Counted from the first letter of the stretch, positions 1-9,693 are shown. The stretch is 64,000 bases of DNA from Microcystis panniformis FACHB-1757 (GCF_001264245.1 NZ_CP011339.1:2604001-2668000), one strand, 5' to 3'. Notes: generated by a model from the sequence alone, not told the origin. A program made the numbers and translations.

Positions 1-344
1 TATACTTCTAAGAGGGTCTGATAGCCTGTAATAGCGATTTCTAGATTATTAGCCCGACTTCCCAAGGGAAAATTTTGAATATCAACACATAAATTCTGAA
101 TCACCCCGACAATACCCGCCACTTCTTCTGGTTTCCTTTGAGAAAACACATTTCTAGCCCATTGTTGCAACAGTTGGGCAAAGATATCATCTAACAGATG
201 TTGACGGCGTTGTAGGATAGGATAAACCACCGTAGGATCGCTATTACTGTCATATTCTGCTTGTAAGACTTCTGATAAAAACTTCTGATATTCCTCTATA
301 CTTCCCGCTTGAGGGTTGAGAAACTGCCCCAATTGTTGCACCAT
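1..344 (-). CDS. Partial hypothetical protein, probable N-terminal part of a TPR/CHAT-type protein
   Basis: An open reading frame runs leftward off the window edge from an ATG at 342-344. The visible part is about 114 residues, helical and hydrophilic, and contains EEYQKFLSEVLQAEYDSN and VYPILQRRQHLLDDIFAQLL. It reads like the region that precedes TPR repeats in a large Microcystis paralogue family ending in CHAT or NB-ARC domains. The frame continues upstream of the ATG to about 404 before a TAG, still reading similar sequence (SSWLRD before the Met). The native N-terminus may therefore be lost or lie in a disrupted stretch. No repeat or catalytic domain is inside the window, so the family assignment rests on recognition only. 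Confidence 0.5.
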   Translation of the reverse strand, partial: MVQQLGQFLNPQAGSIEEYQKFLSEVLQAEYDSNSDPTVVYPILQRRQHLLDDIFAQLLQQWARNVFSQRKPEEVAGIVGVIQNLCVDIQNFPLGSRANNLEIAITGYQTLLEV

Positions 345-413
345 ATCGCGTAACCAAGATGATGTGATGGACGATGATTTTTTCGACAGACCGACCCTAT
401 GAATATACTAATT

Positions 414-438
414 AAAAAAAGGTGGGTTAAGTCCCACC
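414..438 (-). terminator. Rho-independent terminator of the sulfite reductase gene
   Basis: On the minus strand, 12 bases after the stop codon of the sulfite reductase gene, there is a perfect hairpin GGTGGG-acttaa-CCCACC followed by seven T residues. This is a textbook intrinsic terminator. It also separates sir from the next minus-strand gene. Confidence 0.85.
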
Positions 439-449
439 TTGATAACTGA

Positions 450-2387
450 TTAGGATTTTTGGCTGAAATAGGCCTCTAGCGCCTCATTGATGATTTGATT
501 CATCGGCCGTTTTTCCGTTTCCGAAGCTTCCTTGAGACGGACAAACATATCATCGGGGACGCTTACACGGTTTTGATTTTTACGCACGCGTTTGGGTTTT
601 GATTCAGTAGTAGTAGTTTCGGTCATTTTAGGTGTGTAGGTGGCTGAAAATGCTTGTAAAGCAGGGAAATTGACTCGGTGACAGAATTCTCCGAAGGTTT
701 CGTTATTTTGTTGATCCTGTTGGAAGTAAACGAAAATCGGTTCTAAGACCTTTTCTAGATCATCGATCGCCATTTTATCCAAATAGGGGCGCGCTAGTCG
801 AGTTTGATCGGCTGTTCCCCCTAACCAGAGTTGGTAGGAATTGGGAGCGCTACCCACAAATCCTAATTCTGCCATATAGGGACGCGCGCAGCCATTAGGA
901 CATCCTGTCATGCGGATGACAAATTGCTCTTTGCTTAATCCTAAGCGATTAAGCAGGGCGCGAATGCGTTCAATCACGCTGGGTAAGATTCTTTCTGACT
1001 CAGTAATCGCTAATCCACAGGTAGGCCAAGCGGGACAGGCCATGGAATAACGGGTTAAAGGGTCAATTTCGGCGGGATTGGTGACAATTCCGTGTTCTTT
1101 CAGGATCGCCTCCACCGCTTGTTGATCATCGGGTTCAATTTCGTAGAGAATGATATTATGGTTAGCCGTCAAGCGCATGGGCAACTGAAAACGCTCGACA
1201 ATCACTTTTAAGGCGGTTTTTAGCTGAAAACTGCCTTCATTTTTGACCCGGCCATTCTCCACAGAAAGACCAAAAAATAATTTTCCGTCTCCCTGTTCAT
1301 TCCATCCCAAAAAGTCTTGATATTTCCAATCGGGGAGGGATTGGTAGGGGGCAATTTTTTGACCGAAATAACCCTCAACAGTGCTGCGGAATTTTTCTAC
1401 TCCCCATTCTTCGAGGATATATTTCATTCTCGCATGACGACGATCGCCGCGATCACCGTAATCCCTTTGGGTTGCCACGATCGCTTTTACCAGATCATAT
1501 ACCTCCTCTTTGCTCACATAACCGATCGCATCGGCCATTCTGGGGAAAGTTTCTTCCTTATTGTGGGTTCTTCCCAGTCCACCCCCCGCAAGGACGTTAA
1601 AACCCTGTAATTGACCGTTTGCGTCGGTAATCACCACTAAACCGATGTCATTGGTGTAGATATCGATGGAGTTGTCTCCCGGCACGGTGACACCGATCTT
1701 GAACTTACGGGGCATATAATGTTGACCGTAGATCGGTTCGATCAGATCGTTTTTGTTAATGCCATTTGTATCTTTTTGTCTCGATGCCTTGACTTCTGGC
1801 GCTTCTTCTGCACTGATCACTTTTTCGCCATCGAGCCAAATTTCGTAGTAAGCGCCAGTTTGGGGAGTGAGCAAATCGGCGATATTATTGGCATATTCCC
1901 AAGCATAGCCGTATTCGGGGCGGTTTTTGTAGGGGGCTGGCGGTGCGGTGACATTGCGGTTAACATCACCACAGGCCGCTAAAGTGGATCCCATACTGCG
2001 AATAATTTCCCCGAGGGTAGCTTTGAGATTTTTCTTTAAAATGCCGTGTAATTGGAAGCCTTGGCGAGTTGTCACCCGTAAAGTGCCGTTACCGTAGCGA
2101 TCGGACAAACTATCGAGGGTAAGATATAGTTGCGCGGGAATAAACCCCCCCGGACTGCGGGTACGCAACATCATTTGATAGTCTTTTTCTTGACCTTTGG
2201 CTCTATTGTCGCGATTATCCTGTTGATAGGAACCGTGAAACTTGAGGATCTGCACCGCCGCATCGGTAAAATGGGTTGTATCTTCGAGGAGTTCACTGGC
2301 CAAAGGTTCTCGTAGATAATTACTGCGTTCTTTGATACCTTCGACTTTAGAAACCTTGGCGGTAGGAGAAATAGGAGTTGTAACCAT
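450..2387 (-). CDS. sir: Ferredoxin-dependent sulfite reductase with RHH-like C-terminal tail
   Basis: This 645-residue enzyme reduces sulfite to sulfide with six electrons from ferredoxin, using a coupled siroheme-[4Fe-4S] centre in assimilatory sulfur metabolism. The cluster ligands are visible as Cys451/Cys457 (ACPAWPTCGLA) and Cys496/Cys500 (TGCPNGCARP). The two-fold pseudo-repeat of the nitrite/sulfite reductase family is present (RTRSPGGFIPAQLYL near the N-terminus, NVLAGGGLGRTH in the middle). After about residue 585 there is an extra tail: a Thr/Lys/Arg linker, then a strand-helix-helix pattern (RVSVPDD, FVRLKEASETE, MNQIINEALEAYFSQ) resembling a ribbon-helix-helix DNA-binding unit. 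The gene is divergent from the FHA-ABC transporter with 196 bp between them and ends in its own terminator. The enzyme call is firm; DNA binding by the tail is inference. Confidence 0.95.
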   Translation of the reverse strand: MVTTPISPTAKVSKVEGIKERSNYLREPLASELLEDTTHFTDAAVQILKFHGSYQQDNRDNRAKGQEKDYQMMLRTRSPGGFIPAQLYLTLDSLSDRYGNGTLRVTTRQGFQLHGILKKNLKATLGEIIRSMGSTLAACGDVNRNVTAPPAPYKNRPEYGYAWEYANNIADLLTPQTGAYYEIWLDGEKVISAEEAPEVKASRQKDTNGINKNDLIEPIYGQHYMPRKFKIGVTVPGDNSIDIYTNDIGLVVITDANGQLQGFNVLAGGGLGRTHNKEETFPRMADAIGYVSKEEVYDLVKAIVATQRDYGDRGDRRHARMKYILEEWGVEKFRSTVEGYFGQKIAPYQSLPDWKYQDFLGWNEQGDGKLFFGLSVENGRVKNEGSFQLKTALKVIVERFQLPMRLTANHNIILYEIEPDDQQAVEAILKEHGIVTNPAEIDPLTRYSMACPAWPTCGLAITESERILPSVIERIRALLNRLGLSKEQFVIRMTGCPNGCARPYMAELGFVGSAPNSYQLWLGGTADQTRLARPYLDKMAIDDLEKVLEPIFVYFQQDQQNNETFGEFCHRVNFPALQAFSATYTPKMTETTTTESKPKRVRKNQNRVSVPDDMFVRLKEASETEKRPMNQIINEALEAYFSQKS

Positions 2388-2583
2388 CGTCTAACAGCAC
2401 GATAACCTGTGGATAGGTCTTAGGAATAGGAATTTAGACAAGCTCGATCGATCCTAAGAAGTTTTACTAAGATGATCTCTAGAGTTCGTTCCAGACTCTG
2501 AGGTTAACAGTAGCGATCGAGACCTTAATTCTATCTTAGCTTCTTACCGTCCCCCGCGAACGCCATCTACCGATCGAATTTTT

Positions 2584-4983
2584 ATGACCAATTCTCCCAA
2601 CATTAAAACGGTTATTAGTCAAGAACCCTACATTATTCTTAACAATCAGGGAGAAATTCTCCCTTCTATTAATCTGAGTCGTCCTAATTATAAATTGGGT
2701 CGGGATGGTCAACAGGTGGATTTAGTTGTTCCCCAACACTGGACAGTGGTGAGTCGAGTCCAAGCTTGTTTTCGTCGTCAGGGAGATGATTACTATATCT
2801 ACGATGGAGACGGGACTAATCCTAGTTCCAATCAACTTTTTATCAACAATCGCGTGATTACTCCCAAAGATGGCTATCTTTTACAAAATGGGGATGAGAT
2901 TAATATCGGTCAAGATGTCAAAAATTCGGTCAAGATTACCTATTATCATCCTAATCAACAGGTAAAAAGCCCACCTTTAGCTTTTAAATCGGTTTCCCTA
3001 AGCAATCGCAGTGTAGTTTTAGGACGAGATCATGCTGCCACTGTGGTTTTAGACGCTCCGACAATTTCCCGACAACACGCGATTATCGACAGCGATAACC
3101 AAAATCGTTATATTCTCCACGACAAAAGCACCAATGGAGTCTTTATCGACGGACAAAAAGTATCGGGTAGTGCCATTTTAACCAACGGTTGTACGGTGAG
3201 AATCGGACCCTATAGTTTTCGTTTGCAGGGAGATGACTTAGTTTTATTAGATACGGGGGATAATATCCGTCTGGATGCCGAAAATATCGTCAGGATGGTG
3301 CGGGATAAAAAGAAACGACCTTTGATAATTCTCAATCATATCTCCCTACCGATCGAACCGAGTCAATTAGTGGCAATTGTCGGGGGAAGTGGTGCGGGAA
3401 AATCGACTTTCTTAAAGACTTTATTAGGAATTGAACCCACCACCTCGGGAACTGTTTATCTGAATGGGGAAGAGCTGCGCCAGAATTTTAATATCTATCG
3501 CACCCAAATCGGTTATGTTCCCCAATACGATATCGTCCACAGGGATTTAACCGTGGGAGAAGTGTTATATTACGCTTCTAAATTAAGGCTACCTCCGGAT
3601 CTTAATTGCCAAGAAGTGATCGAGAAAACCCTGCAGCAGGTGGAATTATTAGAAAGAAGAAATACTTTAGTCAGAGACTTAAGCGGTGGTCAGTTAAAAA
3701 GGGTGAGTATTGCGGTAGAATTATTAGCCAATCCCAAATTATTCTTTTTAGATGAACCCACCTCGGGATTAGACCCCGGTTTAGATAAAAAGATGATGGA
3801 ATTGCTGGCAAAATTGGCCAAAGAAGGCAGAACAATTCTCCTAGTCACCCATGCTACTAATAATATCAATCTCTGCGATCGATTAGTTTTTCTTGGTCAA
3901 GGGGGCAATTTATGTTATTTTGGTTCTCCGGGGGAAGCCTTAAATTTTTTCTCTTTACCTCAGGGGGATTTTGCCGATATTTATATTCATCTAGAAACTA
4001 GGGAAAAAGTTGAGCAAGAATGCCAACGTTTTCAACAATCCGACTACTACAAAAATAATATTGAAGCAAGAATCGGTAAAATATTTCAGCAAAATCATAG
4101 TAAACCGCAACAGGTTCAACAATCTTTTTGGCAACAACTACAGGTTTTATGTCAACGCTATAGCAAGTTAATTATCCGTGATCAATTTAGTTTAATTTTA
4201 TACCTATTAACCGCCCCGATCGGAATTTTATTAATGGCCATGATTTTACGGGACAAAGATCCTTTATTTTTGGGAGATAATCCCAGTTTTGATCAGGCTA
4301 TCCAATCGGCAACTTTAGCATTAAAAACTCTCTTTGTGTTCACCTGCGCGGAATTGTGGGTAGGTTTTGCCTGTTCCCTACAGGAAATTGTCAAAGAATC
4401 AGCCATTTATCAGCGAGAAAGATTAGTTAATCTGGGATTATTACCCTATTTATTCTCAAAAATTCTGGTTTTAGCAGCCTTAGCTTTTCTGCAAACAATT
4501 GTAATTACCTGCGTGATATTTTGGGGATTTACTCAACCGCAACCGGAATTAATGACCTGGTTAATTGGCTGTTTTATTACCACATTTTTAACTATATTTG
4601 CGGCAATTAATCTCGGTTTATTAATTTCTGCCGGCGTTAGTAACATCACCCAAGCAAATAGCGCCTTACCTTTAATTTTAATCCCTCAGATTATCTTTGC
4701 TGGGGTATTATTTAACTTAGAAGGTCTGTGGAAATATCTATCATGGTTGATGATTAGTCGCTGGTCAATTGCTGCCTACGGGGTATTAGTAGAGGTGGAA
4801 GCTATGATTGCAGAAGCGAAAGAACAAAATACTTTTAATATCCCTTTACCCTTTGAGGATGTCAATCAAGTTTATCAATTATCTATCAATAATTTGTTAT
4901 TGAATTGGGGAGTTTTAATTCTTCATTCCCTTATTTATTTTCTCCTTACCTATTGGTTGCAAAAAAGAAAAGATATTTTGTGA
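2584..4983 (+). CDS. ABCG-type transporter half with two N-terminal FHA domains
   Basis: This 799-residue membrane protein has two forkhead-associated domains (about residues 35-95 and 143-200; the second has LGRDH, SRQHA and STNGVFIDG, the phosphothreonine-reader pattern). An ATP-binding cassette follows (Walker A GGSGAGKST near 270, signature LSGGQLKRVSIA, Walker B FFLDEPTSGLDP, switch His in LVTHAT). A C-terminal ABC-2 membrane domain has about six hydrophobic segments from residue 535 onward. The NBD-then-TMD order is that of ABCG/WHITE exporters, which dimerise. The FHA modules suggest control by a Ser/Thr kinase such as the WD40 kinase at 27.6 kb, although that link is speculation. The substrate cannot be read from sequence. 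The start ATG follows a 196-bp divergent promoter region. Confidence 0.88.
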   Translation: MTNSPNIKTVISQEPYIILNNQGEILPSINLSRPNYKLGRDGQQVDLVVPQHWTVVSRVQACFRRQGDDYYIYDGDGTNPSSNQLFINNRVITPKDGYLLQNGDEINIGQDVKNSVKITYYHPNQQVKSPPLAFKSVSLSNRSVVLGRDHAATVVLDAPTISRQHAIIDSDNQNRYILHDKSTNGVFIDGQKVSGSAILTNGCTVRIGPYSFRLQGDDLVLLDTGDNIRLDAENIVRMVRDKKKRPLIILNHISLPIEPSQLVAIVGGSGAGKSTFLKTLLGIEPTTSGTVYLNGEELRQNFNIYRTQIGYVPQYDIVHRDLTVGEVLYYASKLRLPPDLNCQEVIEKTLQQVELLERRNTLVRDLSGGQLKRVSIAVELLANPKLFFLDEPTSGLDPGLDKKMMELLAKLAKEGRTILLVTHATNNINLCDRLVFLGQGGNLCYFGSPGEALNFFSLPQGDFADIYIHLETREKVEQECQRFQQSDYYKNNIEARIGKIFQQNHSKPQQVQQSFWQQLQVLCQRYSKLIIRDQFSLILYLLTAPIGILLMAMILRDKDPLFLGDNPSFDQAIQSATLALKTLFVFTCAELWVGFACSLQEIVKESAIYQRERLVNLGLLPYLFSKILVLAALAFLQTIVITCVIFWGFTQPQPELMTWLIGCFITTFLTIFAAINLGLLISAGVSNITQANSALPLILIPQIIFAGVLFNLEGLWKYLSWLMISRWSIAAYGVLVEVEAMIAEAKEQNTFNIPLPFEDVNQVYQLSINNLLLNWGVLILHSLIYFLLTYWLQKRKDIL

Positions 4984-5165
4984 TCTAAATTATAACTGAT
5001 AACTGATTACTGATAAGTAGGGAGGCACAATTATTTGTAGGATGGGTTAGCGGTAGCGTAACCCATGCAGGCTTTGGGTTTCATGCTTCAACCCAACCTT
5101 GTATCTTGAGAAGTAGGCAACCCGTCCCAACCTAGGTAAAAAATACCGCTTTGTAGCTTGGGTGC
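4984..5165. repeat. Intergenic repeat region before the IS110 element
   Basis: Short heptamer copies (ctgataa/ctgatta) are followed by a GTAGGATGGGTTAGCGG...AACCCA inverted motif around 5036-5095, a dispersed repeat type in cyanobacteria. No coding signal is visible. The left end of the IS110 insertion probably lies in the second half, but its boundary cannot be fixed because IS110 elements lack clear terminal inverted repeats. Confidence 0.4.
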
Positions 5166-5347
5166 CTATATTCTGAAAAAGGGCGTGGACATCCAGTTCA
5201 ACCGAGGTGCTTGACACCGTTGGGTAGCCACCGGAGCCACGCCGTCATCCCGAGGAGACAAGCTCGAACAATCGCCCTTAGGATTAACCTCGTCTTCGCA
5301 AGGACGAGTTACCAAAGGGACAAAATAACTTAACCCCAGCATAAACG
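5166..5347 (+). ncRNA. Putative IS110 bridge RNA region (5' non-coding end)
   Basis: About 180 bp of GC-rich, hairpin-forming non-coding DNA precede the IS110 transposase start. A clear stem is CTCGTC (5289-5294) with GACGAG (5303-5308), and other pairable GC tracts lie upstream. IS110-group elements are known to transcribe a structured bridge RNA from this position, whose loops pair with donor and target DNA. The location and structure fit, but neither RNA boundaries nor loop-target pairing could be established by eye. Confidence 0.4.
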
Positions 5348-6284
5348 ATGACAGAAGAAAAAACATGGGTAGGGATCGATGTCAGTAAAGAGGTTCTAGA
5401 TATCTACGTGTTGCCGCAAGGTCTGACCTTGCAACAACCCAACAGCGACGTTGGCGTTCAATCGCTGATTGAACAATTACATCCTCTCTCACCGAGTTTG
5501 GTGGTGGTGGAATCGACGGGTGGATTAGAGCGCGCACTCGTATCGGGCTTACAAGCCGCCACCATACCGGTAGCGATCGCCAACCCCCGCAAGGTCAAAG
5601 GGTTTGCGACGGCATTGGGGAAAGCAAAAACGGACAAATTGGACGCACAGGTAATCGCTCAATTCGCACGAGCCGTGCAACCCCAACCCCAACCCGTGGT
5701 TGCCCCCCAAGCCCAACAATTGAGCGACCTAGTACGACGACGACAGCAGTTGGTGGAGATGCAGGTGGCGGAGAAAAACCGCCTCAGTCGTGCGTCTGAG
5801 ACGGTGCAACTAGATATCAAAGCCCATATTGAGGAAATCCAACAGCGTATTGAAAGCCTCAACGAGCAGATTCAGTCCCTCGCCCAACAGCAAGCCGATT
5901 GGCAAGGCAAAAATGAAATCTTACAATCCGTTAAAGGGATCGGCAAAGTTTCATCTGCCCTATGTTTGGCGGAATTACCCGAGATGGGAACACTCTGGCG
6001 AAAAACAGATTGCCCGGCTGGTCGGGGTCGCTCCTATCAACCACGATAGTGGCCAGCACAAGGGTAAACGCATGATTTCGGGGGGACGCACCTCGGTTCG
6101 CTGTGGCTTGTACATGGCCACATTGGTAGCCATTCGTCATAACCCGGTGATTCGGAAGTTCTACGAACGGTTGTTGACCAATGGCAAGTTGAAAAAGGTG
6201 GCCTTAGTTGCCTGTATGAGGAAATTGCTGGTTATCCTCAATGCCATGATTCGTGATAATAAATGCTGGCAAGCACCCGCTTAG
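5348..6284 (+). pseudogene. IS110-family transposase, frameshifted
   Basis: The N-terminal DEDD/RuvC-like domain is seen in the first frame (VGIDVSKEVLDIYV, VVESTGGLE, KTDKLDAQVIAQFA), followed by a coiled-coil linker and the start of the Transposase_20 domain (VKGIGKVSSALCLAELPEM). The rest of that domain (QIARLVGVAPINHDSG, GGRTSVRCGLYMATLVAIRH) continues in the +1 frame to 6284. The switch lies near 5985-6000 and looks like one extra base in ATGGGAACAC. With it corrected the protein would be about 311 residues, slightly short for the family. It is probably inactive. The catalytic serine of the C-terminal domain would be in GGRTSVRCG. Confidence 0.85.
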
Positions 6285-6409
6285 TCCAGTTTTCCGAACA
6301 ATTTCATCGCTGACAAAACGGATGACTGGTGCCGTTACTTTGTCTTGCCTATTTGGGGTACAAAAGATTTTCTTTATTCCCCTTGACTTTTAAGACAATC
6401 GCTACTTTC

Positions 6410-6440
6410 TGATAACTGATAACTGATAACTGATAACTGA
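6410..6440. repeat. Heptameric tandem repeat (GATAACT)n
   Basis: About four to five copies of the 7-bp unit GATAACT lie between the IS110 right flank and msrA. The same heptamer recurs at 26.4-26.5 kb and, in complement form, at 43.16-43.21 kb. This is a short tandemly repeated sequence family common in cyanobacteria. Confidence 0.8.
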
Positions 6441-6453
6441 CGGCTAATCCTAC

Positions 6454-7116
6454 TTAATTTAACTTCAGATCAAGAGCGATGGGACATTCCACTTTCGTTC
6501 CCCCTAAACCACAGTAACCGCCGGGATTTTTCGCTAAATACTGCTGATGATAAACTTCAGCATAATAAAATTCAGGTGCGTCGATAATTTCCGTGGTAAT
6601 TTGACCATGGCCGGCTTTATTGAGGGCTTCTTGGTAGATCGATCGAGATTTTTCCGCTAATTCCTTTTGCTGGGGACTATAGGTATAGATACCCGATCGA
6701 TACTGAGTCCCCGTATCATTACCCTGACGCATTCCTTGGGTGGGATTATGACTTTCCCAGAAAACCTTTAACAGTTGTTCGTAGGAAATCACACTGGGAT
6801 CATAGACCACTAAGACCACTTCATTATGCCCAGTCATGCCGGTACACACTTCCTGATAGGTGGGATTAGGGGTGATACCAGCCGCATAACCTACGGCCGT
6901 GGTGTAAACTCCTTCTAATTGCCAAAATTTGCGCTCTGCTCCCCAAAAACAGCCTAAACCAAACATTGCGGTTTCCATACCGCCGGGGAAGGGGGGCTGC
7001 AAAGGATGACCGTTAACGTAGTGGGTGCTAGGTACGGGCATTTTTTCCGATCGCCCGGGTAGGGCCTCCCTTACGGTGGGCAAAGTTAATTTTTTTCCGA
7101 ATCCGAATAACACCAT
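6454..7116 (-). CDS. msrA: Peptide-methionine (S)-S-oxide reductase MsrA
   Basis: This 220-residue protein reduces methionine-S-sulfoxide in oxidised proteins, using thioredoxin for recycling. The catalytic motif GCFWGAE is present (LGCFWGAERKFW, around residue 56), together with VGYAAG, YQEVCTGMTGHNEVV and the substrate-binding region YRSGIYTYSPQQ. The approximately 45-residue N-terminal extension before the catalytic core is typical of cyanobacterial and plastid-like MsrA. It is a single gene. An ATG start at 7116 is the only good one. It acts as an antioxidant repair enzyme in the cytosol. Confidence 0.95.
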   Translation of the reverse strand: MVLFGFGKKLTLPTVREALPGRSEKMPVPSTHYVNGHPLQPPFPGGMETAMFGLGCFWGAERKFWQLEGVYTTAVGYAAGITPNPTYQEVCTGMTGHNEVVLVVYDPSVISYEQLLKVFWESHNPTQGMRQGNDTGTQYRSGIYTYSPQQKELAEKSRSIYQEALNKAGHGQITTEIIDAPEFYYAEVYHQQYLAKNPGGYCGLGGTKVECPIALDLKLN

Positions 7117-7515
7117 AATAAGAATTTGTCCAGAAAGTTTTACTTTACTTTACATTATCGCTTAATTTTGGCGATTTCAGTGATCAGTGATCAGAACTAA
7201 GGCTGCAGCCCAATTTTTGTCAATCTACTGATACCGTTTTTCTCAAGTAATGGCAGAGATGGTTAATTACCCTCACCCCCTACCCCCCCGACATCGGGGG
7301 GACAAGGGGGGGGTGGGAGAGGCGAGTAGGATGCCTGCCACGAATCAAGAAAAATGCTATCAGCCAATTACTTTGAGAGTTAAGCAGTAAGCGTTGGGGT
7401 GGTTGGGTGTCGCTTTTTCAATTGAATTAATACGTTTTCTCCTAAGTATTGTTTCGCTCAAACCAACCTACGAGGCTGCTCCGTAATTAGATTTAATTGG
7501 GCTAACCTACTTCCC
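7117..7515. other. Intergenic region without gene
   Basis: No supported coding sequence is visible. It contains a G/C-rich hairpin near 7280-7310 (runs of C around ACATCGGGGGG then a G run) and the dispersed motif TTTTCTCCTAAGTATTG...CAACCTACG near 7435-7470. The latter belongs to a repeat family also present at about 29780 and 30590. Confidence 0.5.
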
Positions 7516-7719
7516 AATTATGCTAACATCAAAGATAAGTATAAAACAGCCGAACGATTAAAGCGGGACTATTAGCTCTATATGGTGTTTAACTGTGGGA
7601 CAATGTCGGAAGTTTATGTCATTCGAGATGCGGTTACGCTAGGACGGCAACCTGTTACAAGCATTGAACATTATCAGCTTGGACTAGAGGCAATTCTACG
7701 GCAGGATGAACGGGAATGA
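7516..7719 (+). pseudogene. C-terminal remnant of a DUF3883-like defence protein, with in-frame stop
   Basis: One frame reads NYANIKDKYKTAERLKRDY, then a TAG (7573-7575), then LYMVFNCGTMSEVYVIRDAV and a 30-residue tail ending at 7719. The pattern RDYWLYxVF(N/D)C followed by a strand of I-R-D is what I recognise from the end of DUF3883 domains. The TAG sits where TGG (Trp) is expected, suggesting a nonsense mutation of an already truncated gene. Its TGA overlaps the ATG of the next gene (ATGA), so the two were once translationally coupled. The family call is moderate; the decay is clear. Confidence 0.5.
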
Positions 7720-9680
7720 AGATCAGCAAAATTCAGATTAAAAATTTTAAGTCTTTTCAAAATGTTACCGTAGATCTAGATCCTGATTTTAATGTCTTTA
7801 CTGGGGTTAATAATTCAGGAAAAACCAATTTGCTAGAGGCGATCGCTCTTTGGCATGAGTGTTTTAATAAGCTAATTCGGCAAGCGGGCAAAGGATATAA
7901 AGAGTTGTACAAAAAAGGTGATTATATTCTCGGTCATACAACAGAAAAATATTTTCCTTACGAAACTATTAAAACGGTTAGAACTTCAAATATTGACGAT
8001 ATCTTTTATCAACGTGATACAACTGCTCCTATTGAATTGTCTATTAATTTAAATAAAGAAAATATAAATTTAGAAATTGGTTTTTCTATCAAGACCTCTG
8101 GTTTAAATTATGTTATCGAGCTTTTGAATTATAACCAATATAACTTTAGAGGATTCAATGAGTTTTTTGAAAATTTTCCCAACCCTATTAGTGCATCTTT
8201 TGCTTCTCCTGTAGCTACCATCAGAACTGAGGAGAGATTTGTGACTCGTCCACAAATTATTGAATCTATTCAAAAAAGAGAGTCTGTTGAAGTTGTTCGT
8301 AATCGTTTATACAATCTTTATTATGATACCAATCGAAATGAAAATCTTTACAATAAATTTATTCGAGATTTATCATATATTCTCTTTAACGGCGATAAAA
8401 AAATTGAGTTTTTCCCTAAAAGTGATATCCAAAAAGATATAAAATCAGTGATTGATTATAAAATCGAGTCAAGAGACATTGAGAAAGATATTTCTCTATT
8501 GGGAAGTGGAACGTTACAAATTATTGTTATTTTATTGAATCTTTACGCACCAGAAAAAACTAGAGACCTAAACTTAATTTTATTTGATGAGCCTGATAGT
8601 CATATTCATCGGGATATTCAAAAACGTTTAATCGATACGGTTCTTAGATTTTCGACAAATACTCAAATCTTTTTAACAACTCATAATGAGACTCTAATTC
8701 GTCAGGTTCCTCTGTATCAGCTTTTTCATATTGAAAACAGACCCAACTATCACTATACTTCTGTGGTTAAAGATGAACATAGTTTAGATGTTGGCTCTCG
8801 TTTTAAAGGAATTTATCCCTCTAGTCTGAATCCGATTATTAGTTCTTTGGGTAATAGTAATGGTTTAGACTTTATCAATGCTATTGAGGCAGATCATATT
8901 TTATTTGTGGAAGGTCAGGATGATGCAAAAGCAATTTATACATTGTTACAAAAAATGACTTTAGGGGTAAATACCAAAAAATATGTCTTTTGGGTGATAG
9001 GTGGAGTCTCTCAAATTTTTAAGGATTTACCTAGTTATAAGACAGTTTTTCAGCAAATTAAGAATCAAGAAACGCTTTGGAGTAAGGCTTTTCTCGTCTT
9101 TGATCGTGATTTTATTGAGGATGATCACCGTGATAAGCTTATTGAAGCACTGGGTAGTCATTTTAAAATTCCAACTTATATCACTCCGTCTTATACTTTT
9201 GAGTCAATTTTATTAATGGATTTGATCAAGTTATCTCATCTACTAAAAAAATGGCTAGAAGCCAAAAAAGATGATATTAATGTTGATCGATCTGCTTTGG
9301 TACAATCCCTAGAGAATCATTATTTAACAATTATGCAACAAAAGCTAGAGAGTCTTGATGATAACTATATTGATGAGACTTGCCATCGGTATGCCAACGT
9401 CAGGGAACAACTAAGTAAAAGGGATTTTTTGAATAACCAAAATCCTATTAGAGAAAAGGATATTAGTCTAAATACTCTATTTAGGAGGTATTTAAAAACC
9501 ATCAATGACAATCGTGAATTTTATAAAATGGCTAATAAAAATGATGTTCAAGCAATTATCAATCAAGTGACCAAACCTTATAATATAGAGTTCAATATTG
9601 AGCAAGATTTTATTTCATTACTCAATCTTGTTGATCGCTCGACTTGGTTTAATGAGTGGGATTTTTTAACCAAATTGTAA
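7716..9680 (+). CDS. OLD-like AAA/ABC ATPase with C-terminal TOPRIM nuclease domain
   Basis: This 654-residue protein starts MKISKIQIKNFKSFQNVTVD, typical of RecF/SMC-like ATPases. Walker A is GVNNSGKT (about residue 30). Signature-like SLLGSGTLQIIVIL, Walker B LILFDEPDSHIHRD (about 295) and switch ITTHNE-type TTHNETLI follow. The TOPRIM part begins near 395 with HILFVEGQDDAKAIY and continues to the acidic FLVFDRDF; such domains cleave DNA in OLD nucleases. No UvrD helicase follows, so this is not an evident Gabija pair. It lies between two gene remnants in a decayed island and is AT-richer than its neighbours, consistent with acquisition. The likely role is phage defence or DNA processing; the substrate is unknown. 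Confidence 0.85.
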   Translation: MKISKIQIKNFKSFQNVTVDLDPDFNVFTGVNNSGKTNLLEAIALWHECFNKLIRQAGKGYKELYKKGDYILGHTTEKYFPYETIKTVRTSNIDDIFYQRDTTAPIELSINLNKENINLEIGFSIKTSGLNYVIELLNYNQYNFRGFNEFFENFPNPISASFASPVATIRTEERFVTRPQIIESIQKRESVEVVRNRLYNLYYDTNRNENLYNKFIRDLSYILFNGDKKIEFFPKSDIQKDIKSVIDYKIESRDIEKDISLLGSGTLQIIVILLNLYAPEKTRDLNLILFDEPDSHIHRDIQKRLIDTVLRFSTNTQIFLTTHNETLIRQVPLYQLFHIENRPNYHYTSVVKDEHSLDVGSRFKGIYPSSLNPIISSLGNSNGLDFINAIEADHILFVEGQDDAKAIYTLLQKMTLGVNTKKYVFWVIGGVSQIFKDLPSYKTVFQQIKNQETLWSKAFLVFDRDFIEDDHRDKLIEALGSHFKIPTYITPSYTFESILLMDLIKLSHLLKKWLEAKKDDINVDRSALVQSLENHYLTIMQQKLESLDDNYIDETCHRYANVREQLSKRDFLNNQNPIREKDISLNTLFRRYLKTINDNREFYKMANKNDVQAIINQVTKPYNIEFNIEQDFISLLNLVDRSTWFNEWDFLTKL

Positions 9681-9693
9681 AATTTTAACCCTG

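Noticed and set aside
7716..9680. Gabija (GajA) assignment for the OLD-like gene
   Set aside because: No UvrD-type helicase gene follows. The downstream sequence is a DUF1156 remnant instead.
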